64,000 nt of DNA from Torreya grandis (Eukaryota; Streptophyta; Pinopsida; Cupressales; Taxaceae), in NCBI GenBank assembly GCA_037957365.1, contig JARHVA010000459.1, positions 3,695,001 through 3,759,000 of the forward strand. The letters are read 5' to 3'. A program made the position numbers and the translations under genes. The notes beneath the pieces are model-generated. The model had not been told where the DNA came from and searched no databases. It saw only the letters and a list, made by a program, of their open reading frames with translations. How positions within the stretch are numbered: position 1 is the stretch's first letter; the number at the start of each line of letters is the position of its first letter. This document shows positions 11,714 through 22,708 of this stretch, in pieces.

Positions 11714-11729
11714 TTCAGGAGGGCCAAAT
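11714..11729 (+). other. Element E polypurine tract
   Basis: TTCAGGAGGGCCAAAT lies directly before the TGTCATG start of the 3' LTR. The AGGAGGG core fits the plus-strand primer of reverse transcription, although the C and T bases interrupt a clean purine run. Confidence 0.6.
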
Positions 11730-12640
11730 TGTCATGTCTCCTTTTTAGTTGACATCTTTAGAATTGATGGTTAGCCTATTATGTGACCTTCATAGGCTAA
11801 TAGGATGGATAGAAGGTCTTGATGGAGATTGGCTTAGCTTCAACTTGTAGAATTATTCCAGTTGGCTTTCGTTTGGGCTCTTTCGGACATGTATTGAGGG
11901 AGATATTAATATTTGATTGATTTAATTAAATATTAATTATTTAGCCTATTTTTAATTATGAAACCCTAATTCTAATTTAAGAAACCCTAATTAAGGTAAG
12001 TGCATCTTTTTGGAGGATATAAGGGTTTCTCATAGGAGGGAGAGTCATTATAGAGCCACAGGCAACTCAGAGACTGACATCGATAGTCCAGTGACTGACA
12101 TCGACTGACTGAAGACCGACATCAGCATAGTAGCCGATTGACAGTGACCAACGTCGGCAGTATATCGATCAACGATGGCATAATAACTGACATCGGTGAC
12201 TGTGTGTCGACACAAAAAACCTGAGCCATTCTAGAATTCAAGTTTTATTTTTAGTTTTGTAAAAGATCAGGGTTTTAAGACCATATTTGAATATTCCTTT
12301 ATATGCATGACAAAGGACATCTACTGTAATCATCTGGACAAATAAATAATATCACTTATTAGCGAGTTAAGAGATTTATTGTGGTTTATTTGTTTATTTG
12401 AATTTATTTTGCAAAATTGTATCTTTGTTCGGAGCTATTGTCTTTTATATTCCCTATTTGAAGGGGATATTACAGTGGTATCAGAGCTTTTATTAAAAAA
12501 AGGAGCCCTTAAGTAAGGGACATTACAGTGGTATCAGAGCTTTTGTTAAAAAAAAGGAGCCCCTAAGTAAGGGACATTACAGTGGTATGGTATCAGAGCT
12601 TTTGTTAAAAAAAAGGAGCCCCTATGTAAGGGACATTACA
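11730..12640 (+). repeat. Element E 3' LTR with internal deletion
   Basis: This LTR is 911 bp, against 1,309 bp for the 5' LTR. It matches from TGTCATGTC to the final ACATTACA but lacks 406 bp corresponding to 8,345-8,750. The junction at 12,050/12,051 carries a shared TAT in both flanks of the deleted segment. The palindrome array (12,064-12,199) is present but more mutated than in the 5' copy. Confidence 0.9.
12475..12640 (+). repeat. Three tandem primer-site-containing units at the end of E 3' LTR
   Basis: Primer-site-like TGGTATCAGAGC copies start at 12,476, 12,529 and 12,583, spaced 53-54 bp. The third has an extra TGGTA duplication. The last unit ends GGGACATTACA, directly followed by the target duplication TTAGA. 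Confidence 0.85.
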
Positions 12641-12679
12641 TTAGAGTTTGAGCAATGTTCCAAGTAAGTTAGGTTTGCC

Positions 12680-13907
12680 AACTATTTTAACCTTTTAGGA
12701 CTTAACTAATGTAAATCCTATGTTTTTCAAAGATATGAGTAGACTAAATTAGGGAAATAATATGAAATAAATATATCCATTAATTTTTTATAGAGTTGAC
12801 TAGATTTGGCTTTTATAAAAATAGTAATAAATAATGCAAATAAAGGCTTAGCTAGAAAATAACTGATATAGATGATCTGAGTAATAATTACTAATATGGA
12901 ATCTAGTATGAGTGTCATAAATTGGATCCCTATATCAAAACCCATCTTATATAGTAGAGACATAATTGGATAGTAGTGTCATTATTGGTAAAGTGGTGGT
13001 AGTATCCTGATATTGGTATTAGTTTCCTCTATATAAGACTATCCTAAACTTATAGGTGCGCCTGTGTCTAGATCTATAGGGTCTATTCCCATGCACATAT
13101 ATTTTAAAACCCCATATTATGCTTATAATGAATTATTTATAATATGAACCCTAATCCTCCATACAAATAGGGCATAAAATAAAAAGTGAGTTTGTTAGTA
13201 GGGTAGGATGTATATCTTCAACACCCCTCTATAAAAAGAGTTACCTACATACCAATACTCTAAGGAGGGATAAATCTTGATGTAGTTATCCCCACCTAGG
13301 TTATGGTGTAAGTACAAGTGATGATAGTATGATAATGGCCTTGAGTTTCTTGAATTTTATTTATACTATAATTATAGAGTATTTGAGCTTAACACTATTG
13401 TAGATGGTAATATGTATAAGTAAGGTATTATAGGGATTTATAACCTTAATTGTGCTCAAATTGTTTTATGTTTGAATGTGTATTTTTCATCTAATTTCCA
13501 TCTAGTGGTTAGATAGATAAATTTCGTGTATATATGTTGTTTTGGTACTTATATAGGTGATAAAACATGTTTAGGCTAACCTTAAGAGGCTTTAGTTTTC
13601 AAAAGATATCCATTTGGTAAAAGCTAGAGCAAAGGACATTAACACCTTTTCAGGGACACTAAAACCACATGGTGCTAGTGTCCATATTATGCCATTAGTG
13701 CCTAGCTAGTACAACACTAGGCATGAAAGGCCATGATTGATAAATGAGGGTTGAGGATTGTTTTAGAGTTGACTATGGATGCTTTGGGCCCACACAAAGG
13801 CTAGATACATGTGATAATAGGCTCTAGGATAGGTATAGGGCTAATTTATGGATAGGTAAACTCAAGTAGCACTCTTAACACTCAAATACCACTTTTAGGT
13901 GATTAGA
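12680..13907 (-). repeat. Element D right LTR (5' LTR)
   Basis: This is a diverged partner of 1,571-2,789 in the same orientation. The right end reads GGTGATTAGA where the other copy has GGTGATTACA, consistent with a mutated terminal CA. The short stretch 12,646-12,679 between E and this LTR should contain the primer site of D, but none could be recognised. Confidence 0.65.
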
Positions 13908-14299
13908 CTTTGATACCTATTATAATTCAAATGTGTGAAGAGTGTTTCAATTAAACATACCTTATAGACTTTTGATATGACATATGAATAATCTAATCAT
14001 TTAAACTATTGAATGGTATTTCATTTTATTCATTTATTGACTAGGAAAGGGAAGTCTCGAGCATTGCTATGTTTTCAACCATGCATCCATATCCATAATA
14101 TAGATACCATTGGTTCCACTCTAGGTCTTTCTCCATTAATAACTAAATGAATATAGCCCTAGTGGAGGATTCTCAAATGACCACATTTTATGAGAACTTT
14201 TTTTAATATTTAATATTTTCCTTTTGATTTTAATATTTTTTGTTTAAAAAATGGGTTGATAACTAATTTAGAAAAGGTATAAAGATTAGTTTATAAAAT
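13908..14299. other. Unassigned tract between elements D and F
   Basis: Nothing recognisable is coded here. If F inserted into the same sequence as A, this would be the continuation of 21,981-22,703 and thus the 3' part of element G. I could not confirm that from motifs. Confidence 0.35.
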
Positions 14300-14304
14300 T
14301 TATT

Positions 14305-15798
14305 TGATGTAGAGGTTCCTTGGTATTAGTCTCAACTTAGGCTTCTTGACCAATCTCTCTCAGCTTGTCACACCTTCCTACTAGACCATCCTAATTGTGA
14401 AAAGACTCATACAAAAAAATTATAGGTTTTTATGAGTTTAAAATGTTATATTCTACTTACCCTATTACAACACACTTGTGTATAATATTTTAGGGTCTAA
14501 CTCCTTTCTTAGATCCACTTTCCTTCTTTAGGCCTACTTAATTAAGACTCTTCTATCCCAAATACACCCCAGACCTTCAAAATAAATAATTGATTATCCA
14601 TACCAACATCAAAACTCATGATTAAATTATATCACCTTAAATTTAACTAGGCTAAAAAAATTTGTCACTTTTTGGTTGTTAAAATAAAAGTTATGATTGA
14701 AACCCTAGTTTAGGGCTTATTCCACCTTTCACAGACCCTAAACTACAAATAAATGGTGTGATAGAGTTTAAAAAGGTTTAAAAGGACTTTAAAAATTCAA
14801 ATAGGTATGGCTTGACCTTTTTCAAGTCCTCTACGCATTGGATTCCCCTTATCAATTCATTGTTATAAGTTTTGAACATAAAAACACTTTAACTGTACAA
14901 AAAAAAGATGAACTACAGGTTTGTGTTCCTATAGAGTAAAAAAAACACAATAATATAAAATATAAATTTTAAAATAGCATTATAAAAATTTAAATAACTT
15001 ACTAAGACACTAAAAATTTCTTTCAAATAAATTCATTGATCATTTATTTCATAAATCAATACACAGTCGATGCAAGAAAGATAAAGTACAAGAAAACATT
15101 GGGTTTGTCTGCCAACCCTATATGGATCTTTAAATTTACTTGATTTATTCTTTAAAATTTTCAAGTATATAATAAACTTAACCTTTATTCATGTATATCA
15201 ACACATTTCCAATGTCATTTATCCATTAACAAAATTTACATAGTCTACAAACGAAAGAAACAACACCCAAAATAGGGGTCTATGTCAATTTATTCAAAAT
15301 GGTTTTCTTTTTTTTTTCTATTCCTTTAAAGTTTTTTTCTTTTAACAAAATTACATCAACCTTTCACACCTCAAAAATATTACCTTTTATATGAAAACAA
15401 CTGCTATAACTACCTCTCAATGATCACAAGGTGAGTTACCTAACATGAAGTTTGGACTAGTATATGATTTATATGAAATTAAGTCTTGGGACCATTGAAA
15501 TGGGTTTAAAATATCCATAGGCATGTTTAAAATTTTTTTACACACTTGATCAACCAATTCAATTACCCGTATAAGTCCTACAACAAGCCAAAAATTCAAA
15601 TTTTTGAAATGCAAATTTTAGTGGGAAAACTCAAAATTTGATATTTAAACTACCTACATACAACCATATGCTACCAATTTAAAATATAAGAATGCTTGGG
15701 GATTTTTAAAGACTTTCAAGGCATCATGAAACCTCCATTAATGAAATAAAACCAAAATTATGATTAAAAAAGACCTTAAGAGTGATGCCCTTGCATCA
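14305..15798 (-). repeat. Element F left LTR (3' LTR)
   Basis: This 1,494-bp copy aligns with 20,504-21,975. Long identical blocks include CTCAACTTAGGCTTCTTGAC and TTGGACTAGTATATGATTTA. It ends GCATCA at 15,798. On its right side the minus-strand sequence reads CCCTAGGAGTA, a weak remnant of a polypurine tract. Confidence 0.93.
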
Positions 15799-15993
15799 TA
15801 CTCCTAGGGAAAGGAAAAAGGACTTATGGACTATTGTCCATGAGTACTTCCAAAATAATCCCATGCTTATGTTTTCATGTTTATTCATCCACATAGAATC
15901 TTCTGTTGGTTTATTTTTCCATTTGAATAGGTACTTGATGTATTGTTTGTCTCTAGTCCTCTTGATCACCCGCTTGTCCAATATGCACTCCAT
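15796..15993 (-). pseudogene. Element F chromodomain (integrase C-terminus)
   Basis: The frame contains ILDKRVIKRTRDKQY followed by YLFKWKNKPTEDSMW. These match the chromodomain pattern ILD.R..K.R....YLVKW...P..DSTW. In chromoviruses this domain, at the end of integrase, directs insertion to particular chromatin. It lies just inside the 3' LTR, as expected for the last domain of pol. The key hydrophobic and KW residues are kept. The frame ends inside the LTR. Confidence 0.85.
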
Positions 15994-16079
15994 ATCTTCT
16001 GGGCATATTGTAGATGCATCCTATAATTTTCACCCTCCTTCAATCCCTTATTTTTAATGATATAAATCTTCAATATTAA

Positions 16080-17200
16080 AGATAGGTTAAATTCCTAGCC
16101 TAATCGACAACTCTAATACGTATGCATTATTTTTACAATTTCTAAGAATCTTGAAATGACCTATATTTTTCATCTTTAGCTTGTTATTTTCACCCCTTGG
16201 GTACCTTTACTTTTTGAGATGAGATAATACTAAATCTGAAATCTCAAAATTCACTTCCCTTCTACTCAAATTTCCTATTTCTTGTACTTGTTAACACTAT
16301 ATTCTAATTGCTTCCTTACCCATTCATGTACCTCTTGTATTACCATTGTAAACTCTTTACCTTCAACACTTCTCTTGTCCATATGGCTAATGTTTCTGAC
16401 CTTAGATACACCTCTAGTCTACATTTCATTGATTACCTAGAATGGTCTCATACCAATTCTCCTTTTGGTAGAGTCGTTATAAGAAAAATCTAATTAAGGA
16501 AACATAGTATCCCATTACCTGGGAAGGTCCTTAGATAAACACATCAACAAGTTACCTAAGATTATATGCACCACTTCAGTTTACCCATCTATTTGAGGAT
16601 GGTAATGAATTGATACTCAAGTTTATTCCTAGCTTCCTCCATAATATCCTCCAAAAGTGTCCAAAAAACTTGGTGTCCTTATAAAAAAATTTTATAGTCC
16701 ATCCATGAAGTCTCACTGCCTCCTTAAAAAATAAATTAGCCACATGTGTGGCATCATTAGTGGTTATAAATGGTATTAAGTCTTCCATTTTAGAGAATAT
16801 ATCAACAACTACATAAATAAAATAAAAAACCCTTTGTGTCCTAGAAAATCCCATCATAAATTCCATACTTATGGATTCTAAAGGCCTATTTGGGACTGGT
16901 AGGGGATGATAAAAACCTAAATTAGTGTTCTTACCTTTTGCCAATTAACAAATTTTACACCTTTCCACATACCTCCATACTTATGCTTACATTTTAGGCC
17001 AATAGTAGTGCCTAGTGAGCAACTCAAATGTCATGTCAAGCCCAAAGTGGTCTACCATGCTTCCATTATGCTTCTCTTGGATCAAATTTCCTCTTATAGA
17101 TATTTTCAGCACACATAACTATACTCCTTCGAATGTTAGTCCATCTTGAAGCACAAAGTCTAATCATGGATCCTTGTTGAGTGTACTTGGGTGCTTACAT
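16080..17200 (-). pseudogene. Element F integrase
   Basis: Upstream of 16,944 an HHCC-type zinc region is readable: a VDHFG block, then YYWPKM, then VERCKIC. The best frame (16,576-16,944) holds the catalytic core. It starts LPVPNRPLESISMEFMMGF, continues with VVVDIFSKMEDLIPF and LFFKEAVRLHG, and then has a block where the DRDxKF motif has become YKDTKF. The last D-D-E region is degraded. The enzyme would insert the cDNA into the host chromosome. Stops and shifts break the frame at several points. Confidence 0.85.
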
Positions 17201-17660
17201 GTATGGTATGCTTCCTTGAAGTCTTCATCATCCTCATAAAAGTCTCTGAGTGAATCAATCCTAACACTTTGTAACTAAATCTCATACACCAATAAGACCC
17301 TCATGTTTAGTGCATTTGTAACCTTGTTGTTTTACCCTTATTTATGCTTAATGGTGAAAGTGAAAATTTGCATTTACTCCACCCATTTCACATGTTTTTG
17401 GTTTAATTTGGGATAATTAAAGATGAAATGAAGTGCATGATTATCCATGTACATAATGAACTCCTTTGTCATGAGATAATGCATCCATTTCTTCAATGAT
17501 TTCACCATTGCATAGAACTCCAAGTCATATGATGACTAATTATTCTTAGCATCATTCAACTTCTCACTAAAATAAGCTATAGGTCTTCCCTTTTGGATTA
17601 GGACAACACCTATTTCCACTCCACTTGTATCACATTCTATTTGAAACACCTTGTTAAAAT
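17201..17660 (-). pseudogene. Element F RNase H
   Basis: A decayed minus-strand frame shows SSYDLEFYAMVKSLKKW, then MDNHALHFIF and later HVKWVE. These correspond to the Y...E.E..A.V..L..W, TDH..L and ..RW motifs of Ty3 RNase H. The domain would remove the RNA template during reverse transcription. It connects RT to integrase in the expected order. Confidence 0.7.
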
Positions 17661-17661
17661 T

Positions 17662-18490
17662 TTACAATGATAATATTCGTTGCTTCATGATTATTTGATT
17701 TAAGTATTGGAAGCTCTTTTCTACTTTCTCATTCCACATACAATGTTTCTTGACTCCCTTGATGGTATATATGATGGGAGAACATATTCCACTAAAATTC
17801 GTAATGAAATTCTTATAGAAACTTGAAAGACCATGAAAAATTCTCACCTCTCCTTCTATCATAGGTGTTGGCCACTCCATGATTGCCTTCACCTTGTTCT
17901 TGTCCATTTTTAGCATGCCTTATGATATGACAAATCCAAGGTAAAGTAGTTCTAATTTCTTGACATCAAAGTTCTTGAGGTTGATCAATAACCTCTCTTT
18001 TTGCATCCTTCTCACAACCAACTCCAAATGGTGAATATGTTCCTCCTTGTTATGGCTATAGACTAGTATGTCATCCAAGTATACCATTAAAAACTTACCT
18101 ATGCAATATTTTAGTACCTCATTCATTAATATCATAAAATTTCTTGGTGTATTGGTCAAAGTAAATGGCATAACTAACCACTCAAGCAAACCTTCATTTA
18201 TCTTTAAAGTAGTATTTGATTCATTACCTTACTTGATTCTTATCTAGTAATAACAACTCTTAAGGTCAAACTTGGAAATTTAGCTTGCTCTACTCAATAA
18301 ATCCATCAAATCTTCTATCCTAAGAAGTGGAAATCTATATCTTATGGTGATCATATTTATGGTCCTAGAATCAGTACACATCTTTCACTCACCTTCCTTC
18401 TTTGGCACCAACACTATAGGTACTACACAAGGACTCAAGATTTATTTGATCATCCCTTTGTCAAGAAACTCTTGCACTTATCTTTTGATC
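17662..18490 (-). pseudogene. Element F reverse transcriptase
   Basis: The catalytic YLDD box lies at about 18,072-18,084 inside a frame with LMVYLDDILVYS. Upstream, decayed frames carry SPCVVPIVLVPKKEG and FDLKSCYY-type blocks. Downstream (17,662-17,916) the thumb region reads EVRIFHGLSSFYKNFI. All are hallmark Ty3/gypsy RT motifs. In-frame stops separate the fingers, palm and thumb segments, so the enzyme is not encoded intact. Confidence 0.9.
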
Positions 18491-18639
18491 TCAACATTAT
18501 CTTATTGAGTAATCTTGTAGGATACCTTGTTAGGTATACTTGCTCTAGGTACAAAGTCTATATGATATGTTATACTCATCATAGCTGGAAATGTGTTGGG
18601 AATCTCATAAAAAACTATATCTACATATCTCTCCAACAT

Positions 18640-19155
18640 ATCTTATATCTCTTGGGGCAGCTCATTGATCTTATTGGATATCATATCAATCCTAAGCTTG
18701 ACTACCAAATCAAATCCTAACTCTTCTTCATACACGGTATTCAAAAATTCCTTACCACTTACCAACATCACATATGATCCAACTTGTTGATCACTCTCCT
18801 CATCTTTCATGGGCAGAAAAGTATGACTAACTCCATCCTTGATCAAGGTGTATATTTTCCTTCTTCCATCATGAGTATTTTACCTATCATATTAACAAGG
18901 CCTCCCAAGAAACACTTGGCACACATCCATTGGGTTGACATCAAAAAACACCTTATATTTATACATTCTAAATTAGAACTCTACCTAAACTTGTTCAGTC
19001 ACTAATACTTGCTGACCCTTATTCAACCATGAGGTCTTGTATGGTGTGGGTTGAGGTAGTTTATTCAATCCAAGCTTGTTAACCATTTATACTAAAATAA
19101 GGTTATCCATGCTTCCTAAATCCATGACCATTTTTCTATATTTACCTCAAAAAAT
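18640..19155 (-). pseudogene. Element F protease region
   Basis: Downstream of gag a decayed frame reads MVMDLGSMDNLIL in place of a D-S-G-S-type active site. It is followed by PYKTSWLNKGQQVLVTEQV, a conserved plant chromovirus protease segment, and then a degraded LGRPW-like closing motif. The intact frame 18,643-18,846 covers the linker towards RT. The catalytic DSG appears as DLG, so it would be inactive. Confidence 0.75.
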
Positions 19156-20391
19156 TTAATATATCCTAAAAAATTTCTTCCTTTGTGGTTGTTCCTTCTC
19201 CTTGGGTAGCTTGATTAGCACCTTCCTCCTAAGCAATGATTCTCCCACTTCAGGATCTTCCATAAGTGATGGAGAGCAAGCACTCTCTTCCTCACCTCTT
19301 TGTACAATTTGATTTCTCCCTTCATTTTTTGGGTGTCCTATTGGCTGGTACTTTGGGTCCTCCCATGACTTATGGCTAGCAAACTTATTGCACTTGAAAC
19401 ACCTTCCTAAAAATCCACTTGATCCTCTACTCATTGATGCATAAACACCTTTGTTGAAAGGTTTTCTACCTCTAAACCCACCTCTTAAACTAGTGGGATA
19501 CTCTTTTGAATTTATTGACTCTCCTTGATGGTCTATTTATGATAAACCTCTACCCCCTTGTCCTCTATCTCTAAAATTTCTACCCCTTCCTCTATTCTTC
19601 TGATTATGTTTCCTATTCAACTTGTTTTCAACCTTGAGTGAAAATTTGTAACACTCCTTTAGTGTTCTTGGAAAAACAAGTGATAGTTCATCTTTTAGAT
19701 TATACCTTAGGCCATCAAAATACCTTGAAATATTTTATTTGTCTTCATCAACATGTCCTAACCTAATGGTAAGATTATATAACTCCTCTATATATTCCTT
19801 CATAATCATTTCTTTTTGCTTCAATTTTTGTAATTGTCTGAATAGGTTTGTCTCATACTCACTTGGAAAGAATTTTCCTTTGATCTTGGAAACCATTCTA
19901 TCCTAATAAGTTATCTTGTTCTTCCCCTTATTTATTATCTCATATTGAGGGAATTCCCACCATAATTGAGCATGCCCCTTAAATTTAGTTCTTGTAAACT
20001 TAACCTTCTTCTCATCAGGTACCTCCTAATAATCAAAGTACTTGTCTAATTCATTCACCCAATCCATGAGTTATTATTTATTAAGACTACCTAAATAGGT
20101 GGGAAATTACACCTTTGGTTTGTATCCTTGACCCATGATCACCTTCAAGAATCTATTTATACCCTACTCTTTAGGTCCTTCAATTATTTCTTCATACTCT
20201 TCTTCCTCGTGATCTTATGGCTCATCTTCCATGTCACTGAAGTCCCCTATTAGGACTCATCTTCTTTGTTTTTGTTCTATAAAAATTAACCTAGAATCTA
20301 AGTTGACTCTAAGGTCCTTAAACTCTACCAACACAACATCTTTATTCCCTTGATTCCTTATAACACCTCCTCTATTTCTCGTAGGTGGCAT
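19156..20391 (-). pseudogene. Element F gag
   Basis: Gag appears to start at 20,391 with MPPTRNRGG. The capsid domain follows with FPTYLGSLNK, DWVNELDKYFDY, FKGHAQLWWEF, GKFFPSEYETNLFRQLQKL and YFDGLRYNLKDELSL blocks, interrupted by a few stops. A basic R/G-rich stretch precedes the knuckle CFKCNKFASHKSW at about 19,390, in which the last cysteine is lost. The layout is a canonical chromovirus gag; several in-frame stops make it a pseudogene. Confidence 0.9.
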
Positions 20392-20487
20392 CTTAATCCT
20401 TGTTCATGTAATCTATCAAACAAGTACTTATTTCTCTCTCCTCCAAATGATATTATATCTCCCACTTATTATAAATTATATAATATT

Positions 20488-20500
20488 GGATTTGATACTA
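20488..20500 (-). other. Element F primer binding site (tRNA-Met type, degraded)
   Basis: The minus strand reads TAGTATCAAATCC three bases after the 5' LTR end. This matches TGGTATCAGAGCC at 10 of 13 positions, with G-to-A changes among the differences. Position and orientation agree with element F. Confidence 0.65.
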
Positions 20501-20503
20501 AAA

Positions 20504-21975
20504 TGATGCATAGGTTCCTTGGTATTAGTCTCAACTTAGGCTTCTTGACCAATCTCTCTCAGTTTGTCACACCTTCCTACTAGCCCTTCCTGAATGTGAA
20601 ATGACTTGTACATAAAAAGTATATATTTTTATTAGTTTAAAATGTTATATTCTTCTTCACCTTATTATAACACATATGTTCATCAAATTCTCCTTTTCTA
20701 GACCCACTTTCCTTCTTTAGGCCTACTCAATTAGGCCTCTTCTAGCCCAAATACACCCTAAACCTTCAAAATACATACCAACCTAAAACCTCATGATTTA
20801 ATTAGAGCACATTAAATTTAAATAGACTAAATTTTTTTGTCAATTTTTTATAGTTGAGATAAAATTTATGATTGAAACCCTACTTTATGGCTTATTCCAC
20901 CCTACATAGACCTGAGACTACAAATAAATGGTTTGATAGAGTTTCAAATGGTTTAAAAGGAATATAAAAGGTTCCAAAAAAATTTCTATCTTGAACTTAA
21001 TAAATTATTCCAATAATTGGATTCCCCTTTCCAATCCATTTTTATAGGTTTTAAACTTAAAAATGCTTTGACTGTGTAAAGAAAAGGATGAACTATAGGT
21101 CTGTGTTATTGTAGAGTAAGAAAAACACAATACTATGCAAGAGAAAGTTTTAAATAACCTTAAAAAACATTAAAATAACTTACCATGACACTCCAAAGAT
21201 CTTTTAAATCAATCCATTGATCATTTCTTTCATAAATCAATACATAGTCAGTGCAAGAAGGATAGAGTACAGGAAAACGTTGGGTTTGTTCGCCAAACCT
21301 GTATGGATTTTTAAATTTACTTTATTTATTCTTGAAACTTGTACACTAGAGAATAACCTAAAACTTTAGGCACATGTAACACCAAATTTCCAACACCATT
21401 TATCCATTAACAAGATGTACATAGTCTGTAAACAAAAGAAATAACACCCAAAATAGGGGTTTGTGTCAAATTCCTCAATAGGTGTTTCCTTATTTATTAT
21501 TACTTGGAAGTTTTTTTATCTTAAAAACATTATATAAACCTTTAAAACCTCAAAAATCTCACCTTTTATATGAGAAAAACTATTGTAACTACATCTTAAT
21601 GATCATAAGGTGAGTTATATAACATGAAGTTTGGACTAGTATATGATTTACATATAATTGAGTATTAGGACTCTTGAAATGGGTTTAAAATATCACTAAA
21701 CATGTTTAAAAAATTTTCACACACTTGATCAACCAATTAAATTACCCCTACAATTCATATAATAAGCCAAAATTTTAAATTTTTGGAATGCAAGTTCTAG
21801 TAAGAAAACTCAGATTTTGAAACTTGAACTACCTACATGCAATCGTAGGCTACTGATTTGAAATATAAGAATTATTGGAGCCTTTTAAATACATATAGGG
21901 AATCATAAATCCTAAATTAATTAAATCAAACCAAAATTATGATAAAAAAGACTTTAAGAGTGATGCCTTGCATCA
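20504..21975 (-). repeat. Element F right LTR (5' LTR)
   Basis: The 1,472-bp copy begins TGATGCATAGG and ends CCTTGCATCA, giving 7-bp terminal inverted repeats TGATGCA/TGCATCA. The target duplication TTATT follows at 21,976-21,980. Confidence 0.93.
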
Positions 21976-21980
21976 TTATT

Positions 21981-22530
21981 ATTATTATAAAATATTTATC
22001 TTTTGTTATTTTATATACATCAAGGTAATGTTTAACATGATAAAGTGAAATGCTTAACTTTTTTAAGTTTGAAAACCTTTATCAATTCATGTTATTATCC
22101 TAAAAACAAATACATCATTTTAAATTATTAATATTAAAAAAAATCATGGTGTTTGATGTTCAAAGCATAATCTGATTTCTCAGAATTTTAACTCTTAGCA
22201 GTGAATTCATTAATTATTCAACCAATTTGAAAGAGCCAAATGGTCTCAATATTATTGTTTTATGGAGGTATGACTATGAAAAATGACAAATTCATGAGGA
22301 GTGGGTGGATAATATTTTATTTTCTCTTCTTGTGTCCCTCATACCACTTACTGATATACCATGACTGAAATCAGAACAAATTTAAAGAAAAAAGACAACT
22401 AAAACCAAAATTAAACTAGGAAATCAAAGAGCATAAAATAAAGAACCAAAATTGAAAATAAAATAATATAATTATACTATATTACTACAGTAATCCTAAA
22501 CTATGAATCATATACAATCCATTATGGATG
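21981..22530. other. Non-coding flank between F and the G integrase tail
   Basis: This tract is AT-rich with A-runs and no domain that I can recognise. By position it would be the sequence downstream of the element G integrase on the minus strand. Confidence 0.4.
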
Positions 22531-22539
22531 AGGAAGGAG

Positions 22540-22703
22540 TGACTAAGAAGTAGTGATACATGAGTTGTCTATTCATTACTACAATTATTTTTTCCCTTCA
22601 AAATCATTTAATATAAATGCATTATGTCCCAAATGATTTGAAATATGGTATGTAAAAATATACATAGGGACCAAATTATAATCTTGTGATTTATTCTCAT
22701 GTA
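22540..22703 (-). pseudogene. Element G integrase C-terminal module (left half of split gene)
   Basis: The minus-strand frame reads NLVPMYIFTYHISNHLG, followed by a HNAFIL block and FEGKK, then stops. This fits the GPY/F-type C-terminal module of Ty3/gypsy integrase (…GPY.I....G.N.F.L....G.). It stops being readable exactly at the left target duplication of element A. Its upstream part resumes at the right end of A, near 58,765. Confidence 0.7.
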
Positions 22704-22708
22704 TCTTA

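Larger units (their letters stand above)
8024..12640 (+). mobile_element. Element E: non-autonomous gag-protease LTR retrotransposon (TR-GAG-like)
   Basis: The element is bounded by LTRs starting TGTCATGTC and ending GGGACATTACA, flanked by a perfect 5-bp target duplication TTAGA (8,019-8,023 and 12,641-12,645). Between the LTRs lie a primer binding site matching initiator tRNA-Met, a broken gag with zinc knuckle, an aspartic protease and a purine-rich tract. Only about 470 bp separate the protease ORF from the 3' LTR, so RT, RNase H and integrase are absent. This layout matches the TR-GAG class of plant non-autonomous elements, here with a protease. It must have moved with enzymes supplied by a relative. 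It inserted into element D. Confidence 0.9.
1571..13907 (-). mobile_element. Element D: old Ty3/gypsy-like LTR retrotransposon, interrupted by E
   Basis: Two diverged direct copies of about 1.2 kb (1,571-2,789 and 12,680-13,907) flank an internal region. A pyrimidine run directly right of the left copy (2,790-2,809) is a polypurine tract on the minus strand, which makes the left copy the 3' LTR. A decayed gag reads leftwards from just inside the right copy, in agreement with that orientation. Element E (8,024-12,640) is inserted near the right LTR. Without E the element would span about 7.7 kb. I found no convincing RT or integrase and no target duplication, because the left edges of the LTRs cannot be fixed. 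The LTR pair is secure; the assignment to Ty3/gypsy rests on the gag remnant. Confidence 0.65.
14305..21975 (-). mobile_element. Element F: near-complete Ty3/gypsy chromovirus
   Basis: LTRs of about 1.5 kb begin TGATG and end TTGCATCA, with terminal inverted repeats TGATGCA/TGCATCA best kept in the right copy. They are flanked by a perfect TTATT target duplication (14,300-14,304 and 21,976-21,980). Reading on the minus strand, the order is primer site, gag with zinc knuckle, protease, RT, RNase H, integrase and a C-terminal chromodomain. That order plus the chromodomain defines a chromovirus. Many stops and frameshifts show it is dead. The two LTRs are visibly diverged, so the insertion is old. 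Confidence 0.93.

Noticed and set aside
12680..13907. Right D LTR as the 3' LTR of element G
   Set aside because: No pyrimidine run (minus-strand polypurine tract) lies to its right at 13,908, and gag of D reads away from it, so it is better explained as the 5' LTR of D.
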